Notes: a model not told the origin generated them from the sequence alone. A stretch of DNA of 64,000 nt from an uncultured Chloroflexota bacterium (GCA_902786265.1 CADACE010000011.1:33947-97946), one strand, 5' to 3'; numbered from the stretch's first letter, positions 45,195-54,725 are shown. Numbers and translations are program-made.

Positions 45195-45235
45195 ACAGTT
45201 TTTGCTGCTGTTCAAAAAATATAACGTAATCAAAA

Positions 45236-45263
45236 AAAGACCGGCAAAAAGATGCCGGTCTTT
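45236..45263. terminator. bidirectional rho-independent terminator
   Basis: AAAGACCGGCA (45236-45246) pairs with TGCCGGTCTTT (45253-45263) around a 6-nt loop, with A-runs on the left and T-rich sequence on the right. It serves the convergent genes ending at 45194 and 45283. Confidence 0.9.
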
Positions 45264-45282
45264 ATCATGCTGCCGAGGGAAA

Positions 45283-46347
45283 TCAATCGATGGAAAACAG
45301 CGGGTCGGATAAAGCTCCGATATAGCGGTCATATGTATAACCGGGTAAATACATGTATGAGACATTCTGGTTGCTCTTTTCAATCAGATCAGAACTGACA
45401 GACGCATAGGAAACCGTTACCGGATCGGAATATCGGAACCAATAGCCGTTGTTTTCAAGGAAAAATCCGTTGATGGTGATAAAGTGAGAATAGCCCCAAT
45501 ATTGATCCATCACAAATCCCCTCAGGTAACAGACCTCGATCACCGCGGGACGGCCGGTAGTCACCAGCTCGATCAGTGTTTCTTCGGTTGATTTTCCCTT
45601 TGTCCGGTGATCCGTCATGAGCATATCACCCGACAGTTCCTCTGTAATGAATCTGTTGACCGTGTTGGCGACCTGTTCCCCTACATCTTCATACATCGGG
45701 TAACCTGTGCAGTAATCCGTCCCGTCCATGCAGTAATTCCGCATCGTGTTCACACGGGTATACAGGTCATCTCCATAAGCGGGATAAACCATCTGCATCG
45801 CGATCGCGCCTGCCGCGGCGCCGCAGGCGGTATTGCCGCCATAAGTGCACCAATACTGACTGACAACCCCTGAATCAAGAAAACCGCTGACATAGGCAAG
45901 ATCGCTGCGGATCCCGGAATTCCCGTCGGAAACGACCGCATAAAGCGCGGTGAGCACAACGTCCGCGCCTTTATATTGAAAATCGGGCTTTATCTTCTCT
46001 TCAGACAAAGGCGGCGTGAACAAATTATAGAGAAGAGATACCGAACCGGCTTTATCCGCAGTCGTTTTGACCAGCAGCTTATCGATGATGGAATTGTCCG
46101 CCGAACGGTACTCCCGGCTGTACAGCTCGATCTTGTCACCGGCTGCGAAATCGCCGGTCAGCAGAGCCTTGCCGGCCGAAGGAAGCCTGAGAGAAAGTTT
46201 TTTCTCCGGTTCGCTGTTTTCAGCAGCAGGAGCAGGAGTCGGTTCCGTATCATACCCGACAACCACACCGGATGAAACCAAAAGAAAGACACACACGGCG
46301 ATAAAAATGATCGCTGCAAACACATTATCATATTTTTTCCCTGACAT
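45283..46347 (-). CDS. secreted C39-like cysteine peptidase
   Basis: 354 residues from ATG 46347; the longer frame begins with TTG inside the ribosome site GAGAGAG. An N-terminal membrane anchor (VFAAIIFIAVCVFLLVSSGV) and a Pro-rich spacer (TEPTPAPAAENSEPEK) lead to an SH3-like or beta region, then the papain-like domain: catalytic Cys175 in GGNTACGAAAG, His288 in GYSHFITINGF and Asp308 in FRYSDPV. It belongs to the C39_2 group rather than to bacteriocin exporters, as no ABC part is fused. It follows aroQ by 15 nt. Confidence 0.85.
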   Translation of the reverse strand: MSGKKYDNVFAAIIFIAVCVFLLVSSGVVVGYDTEPTPAPAAENSEPEKKLSLRLPSAGKALLTGDFAAGDKIELYSREYRSADNSIIDKLLVKTTADKAGSVSLLYNLFTPPLSEEKIKPDFQYKGADVVLTALYAVVSDGNSGIRSDLAYVSGFLDSGVVSQYWCTYGGNTACGAAAGAIAMQMVYPAYGDDLYTRVNTMRNYCMDGTDYCTGYPMYEDVGEQVANTVNRFITEELSGDMLMTDHRTKGKSTEETLIELVTTGRPAVIEVCYLRGFVMDQYWGYSHFITINGFFLENNGYWFRYSDPVTVSYASVSSDLIEKSNQNVSYMYLPGYTYDRYIGALSDPLFSID

Positions 46348-46362
46348 ATAACACTCTCTCAA

Positions 46363-46824
46363 TCACTCAGGTTTTGTATTTGTATCAGCAGAGGCAGAAC
46401 AGAACCATACCAGAATATCCAGCGCTTCAAGATAGGATTCAAATCCCCTGCCCATACAATTGGCAATGCAGACTTCCCGGACATAAGACCTTTGCCGGAA
46501 GGCGTCCCTTTTCCCGAGATCTGACATATGAACTTCCACAGCAGGAATAGCCACCGCTTTGAGCGCGTCAAGGATCGCCACAGAGGTAAAAGTATAACCG
46601 GCCGGATTGATGATGATCCCATCCGTTTGCGGACAGGCTTCCTGGATGGCATCCACCAGAGCCCCTTCATGATTGGACTGCATAAACGATATTTCAACGC
46701 CGAGCGCTTCAGCTTTTTCCTGAAGGATCCTGACAAGATCGGCATAAGTCTGCTTCCCGTAAATATCCGGTTCCCGCAAACCGAGAAGATTCATGTTCGG
46801 ACCGTTTATCACCAGTATTTTCAT
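46363..46824 (-). CDS. aroQ: 3-dehydroquinate dehydratase, type II
   Basis: 153 residues from ATG 46824 (AGGA 9 nt upstream); an upstream extension in the same frame is non-homologous. NGPNMNLLGLREPDIYG (8-23) has the active-site Asn, Arg17 and Tyr22, and EVHMSD carries catalytic His99. The usual NPGAYTHTS is here NPAGYTFTS (73-81), a shifted Gly and a His-to-Phe change that is worth noting, although the essential residues stay. The enzyme dehydrates 3-dehydroquinate in the shikimate pathway as a dodecamer. No other aro genes are nearby; it is followed by a peptidase gene. Confidence 0.9.
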   Translation of the reverse strand: MKILVINGPNMNLLGLREPDIYGKQTYADLVRILQEKAEALGVEISFMQSNHEGALVDAIQEACPQTDGIIINPAGYTFTSVAILDALKAVAIPAVEVHMSDLGKRDAFRQRSYVREVCIANCMGRGFESYLEALDILVWFCSASADTNTKPE

Positions 46825-47091
46825 GGAATGAATTCCTGCTTTGTCTCTTTCTGAATAGTTACTCTGCAATTTAATTGCCAACCGGGAATTTATAAAAATT
46901 CCGATGAAAATCGGCATTTGATCCCCATGTGTCATTCTGAATCAATCACGGCATTTTTACCGAATACTGCGGTACAATAATGTTCAAATAACACCATAAT
47001 TCACCGCGGCACTTCACCGGCACCGCCTGCTGACGAAACAGCGGCATAAACACAGCCGGTCAGAGCCGCTGCAGCAGGGAACGGCAGAAAA

Positions 47092-48219
47092 TTGGATACA
47101 CAATTCAGCAGAAACGATACCAGGATCATCAAAGGCGTGGGCATATTGTTCATGCTCATGCACCATTTGTGGAATCCTTCCGACAGAACTCCGTTCCTTG
47201 AAGAATATATCCTGAAAAATCCGTTTGAGAGTCTCACGCTGAACGGTCCCACATGGTTCCTGGTACTGGGAAGATTCGGAAAAATCTGCGTCCCGTTTTT
47301 CGCCTTTCTGGCAGGATACGGGCTTTACAAACAACACGACGCGGGTAAGCTTTCCCTTTCGAAAAAAATAAAAAAGCTGTATACCGAATACTGGAAAGTG
47401 TTTTTCATTTTTATACCGATCGCCTTTATTTTTTTCCGGAACCAGGAAGCGATCAATCTGCTTTCCGGCAGCTACCGCACCTTCCATATCAACGAGTTTA
47501 TCCTCAATTTTCTTGCCATTGACGTGGAAAAATACAACGGGGAATGGTGGTTCATCATGGGCTTCACCATCTGCTGCGTTTTGGGATGCTTTTATGTCCG
47601 TGTGATCAGGACAAAAAACAAATATATCGATTTCGCGGCCATTTTCCTCATCAACTTCTGCGTTTTCAGGCTCGTTCCGATGTTTATCTATACGGAACCC
47701 TTTACGAATATCAGGAACGGCTTTGTCTATAACATGTTTTTCAAACAAACCGGCATCACCGCGTTTTTCACCGGCATCGTCTGGGCAAAGCACAGGCTGC
47801 TGGACCGCGAAAAGCAGTACATCCTTTCAAAATCTCCGCTGGTACGGATCGTTATTTTCCTGGTCGGATCGATCTCATTTATCTGTCTGCGTACCTTTGA
47901 CGGTTTTGAGTATTGGGATTTTCTGACCACACCGTTTTACATTGCCATCTGTCTGGGCTTCTGCTGCGTAACGCCATGGGTTTCCCAAATTTTCAGCGCT
48001 TTGGGAGAACACAGCGAAAACATCTGGCTGACGCACAGTTTTTACTGTTTCTACTTTACGCCTTTCGCCAAAATCATTTACGGTTCACAAAACGCGGTCA
48101 TCGCCCTGCTCATCACGCTCGCCCTGTCACTGGCCACATCCGTCCTGCTGAAAGCGTTTTACAAAGCCTGCGGTTCATGTCTCAATAAACTCAGCCGGAC
48201 AAAACAGGAAAGCTGCTGA
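47092..48219 (+). CDS. acyltransferase family 3 (OafA-like) membrane protein
   Basis: 375 residues from a TTG start, with ten or so hydrophobic helices. The N-terminal RNDTRIIKGVGILFMLMHHL contains the family His pair, and GRFGKICVPFFAFLAGYGLY matches the next conserved block. These enzymes transfer acetyl, succinyl or similar groups to surface sugars across the membrane. It ends with a cytoplasmic basic tail (KLSRTKQESC). It stands alone; fcl, rfbB and an ABC exporter 18 kb away suggest a glycan substrate in the same cell. Confidence 0.85.
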   Translation: MDTQFSRNDTRIIKGVGILFMLMHHLWNPSDRTPFLEEYILKNPFESLTLNGPTWFLVLGRFGKICVPFFAFLAGYGLYKQHDAGKLSLSKKIKKLYTEYWKVFFIFIPIAFIFFRNQEAINLLSGSYRTFHINEFILNFLAIDVEKYNGEWWFIMGFTICCVLGCFYVRVIRTKNKYIDFAAIFLINFCVFRLVPMFIYTEPFTNIRNGFVYNMFFKQTGITAFFTGIVWAKHRLLDREKQYILSKSPLVRIVIFLVGSISFICLRTFDGFEYWDFLTTPFYIAICLGFCCVTPWVSQIFSALGEHSENIWLTHSFYCFYFTPFAKIIYGSQNAVIALLITLALSLATSVLLKAFYKACGSCLNKLSRTKQESC

Positions 48220-48282
48220 AACCTAACCATCTGTTGTCATTATCCGGACAGCACACAGCAAGAGGGACAAAACGCCTATATA

Positions 48283-48323
48283 AAGAAACCTGCTCCGACA
48301 AATAATCACGAAGCAGGTTTCTT
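48283..48323 (+). terminator. terminator of the acyltransferase gene, merging into a heptamer repeat
   Basis: AAGAAACCTGCT (48283-48294) pairs with AGCAGGTTTCTT (48312-48323) around a 17-nt loop. The T-rich tail is itself the beginning of the TTTCTTA array. Confidence 0.65.
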
Positions 48324-48380
48324 ATTTCTTATTTCTTATTTCTTATTTCTTATTTCTTATTTCTTATTTCTTATTTCTTA
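48318..48380. repeat. TTTCTTA heptamer tandem repeat, nine perfect units
   Basis: Nine identical heptamers fill 63 nt between the terminator stem and the stop codon of the convergent DegV gene. The same unit occurs at 17498-17525. Confidence 0.97.
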
Positions 48381-48387
48381 CTTCCCG

Positions 48388-49272
48388 TTATCCCGCGATA
48401 CGCTCGGAGCAGAGATAAAAACAGGTCAGCAGTCCCGGACCGGTATGCGCACCGATCACAACACCCAGGGATGAGATACGGATCTCACCCAAATCCGGAT
48501 AATTTTTCCGAACCTCGTCACGGATGAATTCCGCGTCCGCAAGGCAGTCGGCATGCAGGATCAGCATATCGCGTCCGGCAGTTTCCACCAGGCTGAGGTC
48601 ATTTAATACGGAGTCACGGATCGCGTTCAGCGCTTTTTTACGACCGATGCACTTTTTCACAACATCCAGGGTTCCGGCATTCGGCACATAAAGCACCGGC
48701 TTGATGCTCAGCATCGTCCCCACAAGAGCGGAAGCATTCGAAACACGTCCGCCGCGTTTGAGATAATTCAGATCATCAACGGTAAAGCGATGGGCGATTT
48801 TCAGTTTATTTTCTTCACCCCACCGGATCACCTCGGAAAATGATTTTCCCGCTTCCATCTGCGCGACACAATGCATCACCAGCAATCCCAGACCGCCGGA
48901 AATGCAGCGGGTATCCATCACATAAAGCTGTTGGTTCGGATATACTTCTGCCATGACTTCCGCCGCGGCATGACAATTTTCATAAGAGACCGACATCTTC
49001 TCTGACATATCAAGGAAAAGCACATTTTTTCCGCTTTCCAGCAGTCCCCGGAAAAATTCCTCATAAGCAGGTTCATTGATCTGGGAAGTTTTTAGGATAT
49101 CCCCTTTGCGCATTCCCGCATAGATCGCGGCACGGGATTCCTCACGGCAGTCATCTTCCGCAGGCTGATCATTGATCGTGAAACGGTATGAAATAAAAGG
49201 CACATTGTGTTCATCCAGCCAGGTACGAGGCAGGTCACAGGTGGATGATGTAGCGATAATATAATCTTCCAT
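48388..49272 (-). CDS. DegV-family fatty-acid-binding protein
   Basis: 294 residues. TSSTCDLP (9-16), DILKTSQINEPAYEEFF (the lipid-binding TSQ motif), DTRCISGGLGLLV and the C-terminal VIGAHTGPGLL mark a complete DegV domain. DegV (FakB-like) proteins bind a fatty acid and in some species present it to the kinase FakA. No fakA is nearby. ATG 49272 lies in an AT-rich context without a strong ribosome site. Confidence 0.93.
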   Translation of the reverse strand: MEDYIIATSSTCDLPRTWLDEHNVPFISYRFTINDQPAEDDCREESRAAIYAGMRKGDILKTSQINEPAYEEFFRGLLESGKNVLFLDMSEKMSVSYENCHAAAEVMAEVYPNQQLYVMDTRCISGGLGLLVMHCVAQMEAGKSFSEVIRWGEENKLKIAHRFTVDDLNYLKRGGRVSNASALVGTMLSIKPVLYVPNAGTLDVVKKCIGRKKALNAIRDSVLNDLSLVETAGRDMLILHADCLADAEFIRDEVRKNYPDLGEIRISSLGVVIGAHTGPGLLTCFYLCSERIAG

Positions 49273-49573
49273 AAATAAAAATGACCATTCAGGTCAGGTA
49301 AAATTTCCTTTCAAATAATCAGAGCTAATTATATAATACCGAACCATGTCATCAGAAAAATGGTGACGTTGTCAACTTTTATGAGCTGCTCAGCACACCC
49401 GGGATATCCGCCGTAACAAGAATATCGGATAACACGCGTAATTCGGCAGGCACCTGTTTTTTTTATGATAAAATTACCCGGACTTTTTCAACAAATGAAT
49501 GTCTGTTCGGTAAAAGCAACCCGAAAGTCTCAGCACTTCCGTTGAAAAAACAGTTTTTTTCAGGAGCAGTACA
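49273..49573. other. intergenic region between degV and glgB
   Basis: 301 nt between divergent genes. A TATAAT-like box for the degV-type gene is seen near 49332-49338 on the minus strand and a GATAAAAT box for glgB near 49468-49475. No open frame or repeat is evident. Confidence 0.4.
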
Positions 49574-51523
49574 ATGGAAACAGAAAACTCTCTGCAGACA
49601 GTATTTTCAGATTACGACAGTTTTCTATTTCATGAAGGCACCAATTACGGCTTATATCAAAAGCTTGGTGCACACCCGACAACAGAAAACGGCATTGAAG
49701 GCACCAAATTTTCCGTTTGGGCACCGAATGCCAAATTTGTCACAGTGATCACAGCGCGCACCGGCTGGGAACACGAAAATTGGATGCATAAAGCGGAATT
49801 TGACCAGGGCATCTGGGAATGCTTTCTCCCCGGAGTCGGAGAAGGTGACGCTTACCGTTACATCGTGACCGGTGCCGACGACGTACGCCGCTGGAAATCC
49901 GACCCGATGGCTTTCCGCACGGAACCGCGGCCGGCAAACGCCTCTATTGTCCATTCCTTACATAATTATGAATGGCATGATGAAGCGTATCAGGCGCAGC
50001 GGGACAACACAAAAATTTTTGAACGTCCCATGGCAATTTATGAATGCCATCTCGGATCATGGAAAAAGGGCTACCGGGACGCGAATGACAAGGACGGTTT
50101 CCTGAATTACCGTCAGCTGGCTGATGACCTTGCCGAGTACATCAAATTCATGGGCTACACGCATATCGAGCTGATGGGCATCTGCGAATATCCCTTAGAC
50201 CTGTCGTGGGGATATCAGGTGACCGGATACTACGCACCGACCAGCCGTTACGGCACCCCGGACGATTTCCGCTATCTGGTGGACAAACTGCACCGGGAAG
50301 GGATCGGTGTGATCCTCGACTGGGTCCCGTCCCATTTCTGCAAAGATGAATGGGCTCTGAGATATTTCGACGGGACACGCCTGTACGAGAACAGCGACCC
50401 GCTGCGCTGCGAATTTCCGGTTTGGGGCACGATGGCCTTTGACCACGGCAAACCGGAAGTCCGTTCCTTCCTGATTTCCAACGCCTTTTACTGGATCAAT
50501 GAATTCCATGTCGACGCCCTGCGCGTCGATGCCGTCGCGTCCATGCTGTATAACGACTATGACCGCAAGGAATGGCGTCCGAACATGTTCGGCGGACGGA
50601 TGAACCTGGAATCCATGGATTTTATGCGGCAGCTGAATTATGAAGTCTGCGGAAAAACCACCGGCTACCTGATCGCGGAAGATTCCTCCGCGGAATGGGG
50701 CATTACCGCCGACGTAAAACAAAACGGACTGGGATTCAGCTTCAAATGGAACATGGGCTGGATGAACGACACGCTGCGTTACATGAAGGAAGACCCGGTA
50801 TACCGCCGCTGGCATCACGGAGAGCTTACACATACCACCGATTATGCTTTTACGGAAAATTATGTACTGGTGCTTTCTCATGATGAGGTCGTCTACGGGA
50901 AACATTCCATGGTCGAAAAAGCGCCGGGCAGCGTAATGGACCGCTTTGGCGGACTGAAGGTCCTCTACACCTACCAGATGACGCATCCGGGCAAAAAACT
51001 GCTGTTTATGGGGCAGGAATTCGCTCAGGAACGGGAATGGAACGTGAACGAAAGCATTGACTGGCATCTGGAAGATGACTTCGGGCACCGGGATGTTATG
51101 CAGTGCTATCGCAGCCTGCTCGCGATTTACAGAAAGTATCCTTCTCTCCACAGCGATTCGAAAGATACACGCACTTTCGAATGGGTCAACCGGAATGACG
51201 CGGACCGCGATATTCTTTGCTTCATCCGGCGCAATCCGTGGACCTATGACGGGGCGGTACTGGTCATCCTGAACTTCTCGCCCTCCCGTCTGGACGGATA
51301 TACCTGCGGTATTCCTTTCGGAGGAAACTACCGGCGTGTGTTCAGCACCTACGACAGCCTTCCGGGCGGCGGAAATCCCGATGAATTAGGCAAGATTCCC
51401 GAATTGCCGGTCTATGAAGGGGAATGCGACGGATATCCATGGCACCTGTGCTACGACCTCCGTCCCTTTGAAGCGATCATTGTGGAGTTTCCCGGATCCG
51501 ATCCGCAGAAAACGCAGGAATAA
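49574..51523 (+). CDS. glgB: 1,4-alpha-glucan branching enzyme
   Basis: 649 residues. A CBM48 domain (about 30-125, GTKFSVWAPNAKFVTVITAR) precedes the GH13 barrel. HIELMGICEYPLDLSWGYQV and YYAPTSRYGTPDDFRYLVD are GlgB-specific; the catalytic Asp is in FHVDALRVDAVASML, the acid Glu in YLIAEDSS and the third carboxylate in LVLSHDEVVYG. It introduces alpha-1,6 branches into glycogen. The lid ends with a beta-domain. AGGAG is 7 nt before ATG 49574. glgA and glgC are not in the window; the next gene is another GH13 enzyme. Confidence 0.95.
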   Translation: METENSLQTVFSDYDSFLFHEGTNYGLYQKLGAHPTTENGIEGTKFSVWAPNAKFVTVITARTGWEHENWMHKAEFDQGIWECFLPGVGEGDAYRYIVTGADDVRRWKSDPMAFRTEPRPANASIVHSLHNYEWHDEAYQAQRDNTKIFERPMAIYECHLGSWKKGYRDANDKDGFLNYRQLADDLAEYIKFMGYTHIELMGICEYPLDLSWGYQVTGYYAPTSRYGTPDDFRYLVDKLHREGIGVILDWVPSHFCKDEWALRYFDGTRLYENSDPLRCEFPVWGTMAFDHGKPEVRSFLISNAFYWINEFHVDALRVDAVASMLYNDYDRKEWRPNMFGGRMNLESMDFMRQLNYEVCGKTTGYLIAEDSSAEWGITADVKQNGLGFSFKWNMGWMNDTLRYMKEDPVYRRWHHGELTHTTDYAFTENYVLVLSHDEVVYGKHSMVEKAPGSVMDRFGGLKVLYTYQMTHPGKKLLFMGQEFAQEREWNVNESIDWHLEDDFGHRDVMQCYRSLLAIYRKYPSLHSDSKDTRTFEWVNRNDADRDILCFIRRNPWTYDGAVLVILNFSPSRLDGYTCGIPFGGNYRRVFSTYDSLPGGGNPDELGKIPELPVYEGECDGYPWHLCYDLRPFEAIIVEFPGSDPQKTQE

Positions 51524-51677
51524 TGAATAACTTTTAATAAAATTCAGGTACGGGATACGGCTTTATTGACATATAATTATATCGGTCAAACCGCACTACC
51601 CGGTTTTTCTTTGTTCAAAGGAATGCGGCACTGAACTATTACGCAGAAATAATCTACTCTGCATGGAGCTAAAAATA

Positions 51678-53768
51678 ATGTTATTGTCCGAATTAGAAAG
51701 CAGATCTGACCTCACTCAAAAAGAATGTGATTTTCTTTCCTCTCTGTTCAGCGATGAAACAGAATCGTATCGTACCCCTATGGTACCCAATCCCGGGGAA
51801 CCCGTCAAAATTCGTCTGAGAACAGAAAAATCACCCGACTGCCATGCCTGGCTGCTGATAAAAGACCGTCCGGATCCGATCCCGATGGAACCGATCCGGG
51901 AAAATGAATTTTTCATCTGGCATGAGGCAGAGCTTGTTTGTCCGGATCAGCCGATTTTCTACTGCTTTCTGGTTCATTGCGGAAGACAATGTTTTATCTG
52001 CCAGCGTTTTGGTGCCGGAATCCTGAACAAAGAAAGGTCCATAGAATTTGAACGGGCATTCCGCCTTACGCCCGGTTTCCATACACCCAAATGGGCACAG
52101 GGAGCGCTCCAGTACCAGATCTTCACAGACAGGTTCCGCAACAGCTGCCCGGGAAATGACCCAGTGAACGGCGAATATAATTATGAAGGGCACCCGATCC
52201 GCAAGCGCAAAGACTGGTATTCCGCACCGGATAACGATGATTTCCGCTGTTTTTATGGCGGAGACCTCCAGGGCGTCATGGAAAAGCTGGATTACCTGCA
52301 GTCTCTCGGAGTGGAAGCGATCTATTTCAACCCGATCTTCCTCTCCCCTTCATCCCATAAATATGACACCCAGGACTACGAGCACATCGATCCCCACTTT
52401 GCCGTGATCGAGGAAGACGGGACACCGGAAGAGACCAACCCATGGGAAATGACACGCTATATCCGCCGTGTCACCTCTCAGAAAAACCTTGATGCCTCCA
52501 ACGAGCTTTTCGCAAGCCTGTGTCAGGAGATGCACAAACGCGGAATGCGCGTGATCATCGACGGTGTCTTCAACCATTGCGGCTCATTTAACCGCTGGAT
52601 GGACGGGAAAAGCATCTATGCGAAAGCAGGTACGGATAAACCCGGAGCCTGGCAGTCCCACGAGAGCCCGTACCGTCAATTCTTCCGTTTCCAGAATGAC
52701 GGAGATAATAATTATGATGCCTGGTGGGGACACCCGACACTGCCCAAGCTGAACTATGAAGGTTCCCGCGAACTTTGCGAACGCATTTTTGAAATCGCCT
52801 GCCGCTGGGCACAGCCGCCTTATTCCATCGACGGCTGGCGTCTGGACGTCGCCGCGGACCTGGGACACAGCGAAGAGTTTAATCACAAATTCTGGCATGA
52901 ATTCCGCGAACGGGTGAAAGCGGTCAATCCGGACATTCTCATCATCGCCGAACATTACGGCGACGCAGGAAAATGGCTGGAAGGCGACCAGTGGGACAGC
53001 GTGATGAACTATGACGCATTTATGGATCCGCTCAGCTACTTCCTCACCGGCATGGAGAAACACAGCGATTATTTCCATGACGGTCTTTATCAGGACGGCG
53101 TGCGCTTTTTCAGGACCATGCAGGAGACCATGAGCCGTATGGACTGGAGTTCCCTGCAGTGCGCTATGAATGAGCTTTCCAATCATGACCATTCGCGCTT
53201 CCTGACCCGCACCAACCATACCACCGGACGCATCGCTACGATGGGAGCGGAAGCCGCCGGTGCCCATATTGACAAGCGTATCATGCGGGAAGCGGTCGTC
53301 GTTCAGATGACCTGGCCCGGTGCTCCGACGATCTATTATGGCGATGAAGCCGGCCTGGTCGGCTGGACCGATCCGGATAACCGCCGCTGCTACCCATGGG
53401 GACGGGAGGATGAGAACCTGATCGAAATGCACCGCTGCCTTGCGAGGATCCGGCAGGAACATCCTGTCCTGCGTCATGGCTCCTATAAAGCACTGGACGC
53501 AAGCACGGGATGGATCGCATACGCGCGCTTTGACGAGAACGACTGCGTCGGTGTCGTCTGCAATAACGGGGCGACCCCGATCCATATCCCGCTCCGTATG
53601 CGCGACGCGGGTGCCATGGAAGATGAAACATTCTCGATTATCTTCTCCACGGAAGAAAACGGCTGGAGCGACACCCCGAAATACGCAGGCAAAATCAAGA
53701 GAGGTTTCCTCACCCTGCTCGTTCCGCCGTATACCGCCGCCATTCTGGCTCGCAGCGAACAGAATTAA
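51678..53768 (+). CDS. GH13 alpha-glycosidase (neopullulanase or maltogenic type)
   Basis: 696 residues from ATG 51678; the upstream ATG at 51663 is rejected because its own ATGGAG supplies the GGAG ribosome site 9 nt before 51678. A CBM34-like N-terminal domain (about 20-135) precedes the barrel: QIFTDRFRN, IYFNPIF, DGVFNHCG, catalytic Asp in GWRLDVAADLG, Glu in IIAEHYGD and NELSNHDHSRFLTR. No signal peptide, so it acts on internal maltodextrins or glycogen-derived chains. It follows glgB by 154 nt on the same strand; together they suggest intracellular alpha-glucan turnover. Confidence 0.9.
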   Translation: MLLSELESRSDLTQKECDFLSSLFSDETESYRTPMVPNPGEPVKIRLRTEKSPDCHAWLLIKDRPDPIPMEPIRENEFFIWHEAELVCPDQPIFYCFLVHCGRQCFICQRFGAGILNKERSIEFERAFRLTPGFHTPKWAQGALQYQIFTDRFRNSCPGNDPVNGEYNYEGHPIRKRKDWYSAPDNDDFRCFYGGDLQGVMEKLDYLQSLGVEAIYFNPIFLSPSSHKYDTQDYEHIDPHFAVIEEDGTPEETNPWEMTRYIRRVTSQKNLDASNELFASLCQEMHKRGMRVIIDGVFNHCGSFNRWMDGKSIYAKAGTDKPGAWQSHESPYRQFFRFQNDGDNNYDAWWGHPTLPKLNYEGSRELCERIFEIACRWAQPPYSIDGWRLDVAADLGHSEEFNHKFWHEFRERVKAVNPDILIIAEHYGDAGKWLEGDQWDSVMNYDAFMDPLSYFLTGMEKHSDYFHDGLYQDGVRFFRTMQETMSRMDWSSLQCAMNELSNHDHSRFLTRTNHTTGRIATMGAEAAGAHIDKRIMREAVVVQMTWPGAPTIYYGDEAGLVGWTDPDNRRCYPWGREDENLIEMHRCLARIRQEHPVLRHGSYKALDASTGWIAYARFDENDCVGVVCNNGATPIHIPLRMRDAGAMEDETFSIIFSTEENGWSDTPKYAGKIKRGFLTLLVPPYTAAILARSEQN

Positions 53769-53830
53769 AACGACAAAAGGTAACCACCGCATTATACGGT
53801 TGAGTCAGAAAAAGAGCCCAAAAACACAGC

Positions 53831-53940
53831 GGGGGTATGGGGGCCGCAGGCCCCCGGAAATCAGGCGCGGACTGCGGCTTTCGCAAACACACGGACTTTC
53901 GATTCCGCGCCTTGCGAAGCATTCACTCCGGAATGCAAAC
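53831..53940. repeat. structured GC-rich intergenic element
   Basis: A perfect hairpin GGGGGCC-GCA-GGCCCCC (53839-53855) is followed by a second inverted pair GGCGCGG / CCGCGCC about 35 nt apart. Frames through it read as low-quality protein. It looks like a mobile or repeated non-coding element, but only one copy is in the window. Confidence 0.45.
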
Positions 53941-53963
53941 TGAGCTTCTATAGTAGAATGAAA

Positions 53964-53995
53964 AGAGCTGAGTAAATATAACTCAGCCCTTTTTG
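53964..53995. terminator. bidirectional terminator between GH13 gene and rpiB
   Basis: GCTGAGT (53967-53973) pairs with ACTCAGC (53981-53987), extended by AGA/CCT-side weak pairs. Plus-strand tail CCCTTTTTG; minus-strand tail TCTTTTC. Confidence 0.85.
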
Positions 53996-54028
53996 ATTTC
54001 ACTTACATTTATTGCTTTCTGCTGACCG

Positions 54029-54493
54029 CTATTCTTCGGCAGCCTGCAGATGCTGGGTTGCTTCGATTTCCATGATCATATCCACACGGGTGCCGTGTCT
54101 CCCGCCCATGAATTCCGCGTTGATCCACTCATCCACGATCATCTTCGCCAGTTCCACACCGATCACACGGGCGCCGAAAGCTATGATGTTCGTATTGTTA
54201 TGCTGCTTGGAAAGCTTCGCGGTATACGGTTCCGAGCAGACACAGGCACGGATTCCTTTGACTTTATTGGCCGCCAGGGAAATCCCCACACCCGTTCCGC
54301 AGATCAGAATGCCGCCTTCCACTTCACCGGCAGCCACAAGTTTCGCCACTCTGTAGCCGCTGATGGGATAATGAAAGCTGCCGGGCTCATTCGTACCGAC
54401 ATCGATCACCTCATGTCCCTGGGCTTCCAGATATGCCTTGATTTCCTGTTTCATCTCAACAGCCACATGATCATTCCCGATTGCAAGTTTCAT
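54029..54493 (-). CDS. rpiB: ribose-5-phosphate isomerase B
   Basis: 154 residues from ATG 54493 (AAGGAG 9 nt upstream); a longer frame upstream is non-homologous. AIGNDHVAVEMKQEI carries the acid-base Asp8-His9; ILICGTGVGISLAANKVKGI carries base Cys65; KQHNNTNIIAFGARV carries His98. The enzyme interconverts ribose-5-P and ribulose-5-P (some members use allose-6-P). The divergent gene 280 nt away is a sugar kinase, which fits a pentose or hexuronate context. Confidence 0.93.
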   Translation of the reverse strand: MKLAIGNDHVAVEMKQEIKAYLEAQGHEVIDVGTNEPGSFHYPISGYRVAKLVAAGEVEGGILICGTGVGISLAANKVKGIRACVCSEPYTAKLSKQHNNTNIIAFGARVIGVELAKMIVDEWINAEFMGGRHGTRVDMIMEIEATQHLQAAEE

Positions 54494-54719
54494 TCTACAT
54501 CGCTCCTTGATATAGCAGTTTATTCCTGCTGCCGGACCATACCCGAAACAGCAGCGCCTCACTTATTATTATAACCGTTTTTGTCTCTACGGCGATTCTC
54601 CGTTTTTCCGGATATACAGATTTTTCGAATTTTGTCCGGAATTAAACCAACCTCTGAGCAGCCTGTCCGCACCTGAATACTTACGGTGAATTCCTTCACG
54701 GAAAATAAAATCTTTGATG

Positions 54720-54725
54720 TATAAT
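54720..54725 (+). promoter_or_regulatory. -10 box upstream of the PfkB kinase
   Basis: TATAAT at 54720-54725, with a weak -35 (TTCACG, 54695-54700, spacing 19). The TTGACA at 54731-54736 is too close to the ribosome site to serve this gene. Confidence 0.4.

Noticed and set aside
48318..48380. Tandem TTTCTTA array as a CRISPR
   Set aside because: Units are 7 nt with no spacers; it is a simple tandem repeat.
53440..53943. Plus-strand frame running out of the GH13 gene with an RGYGGRRPPEIRRGL tail
   Set aside because: Mostly out-of-frame GH13 sequence plus a structured intergenic element; not a gene.
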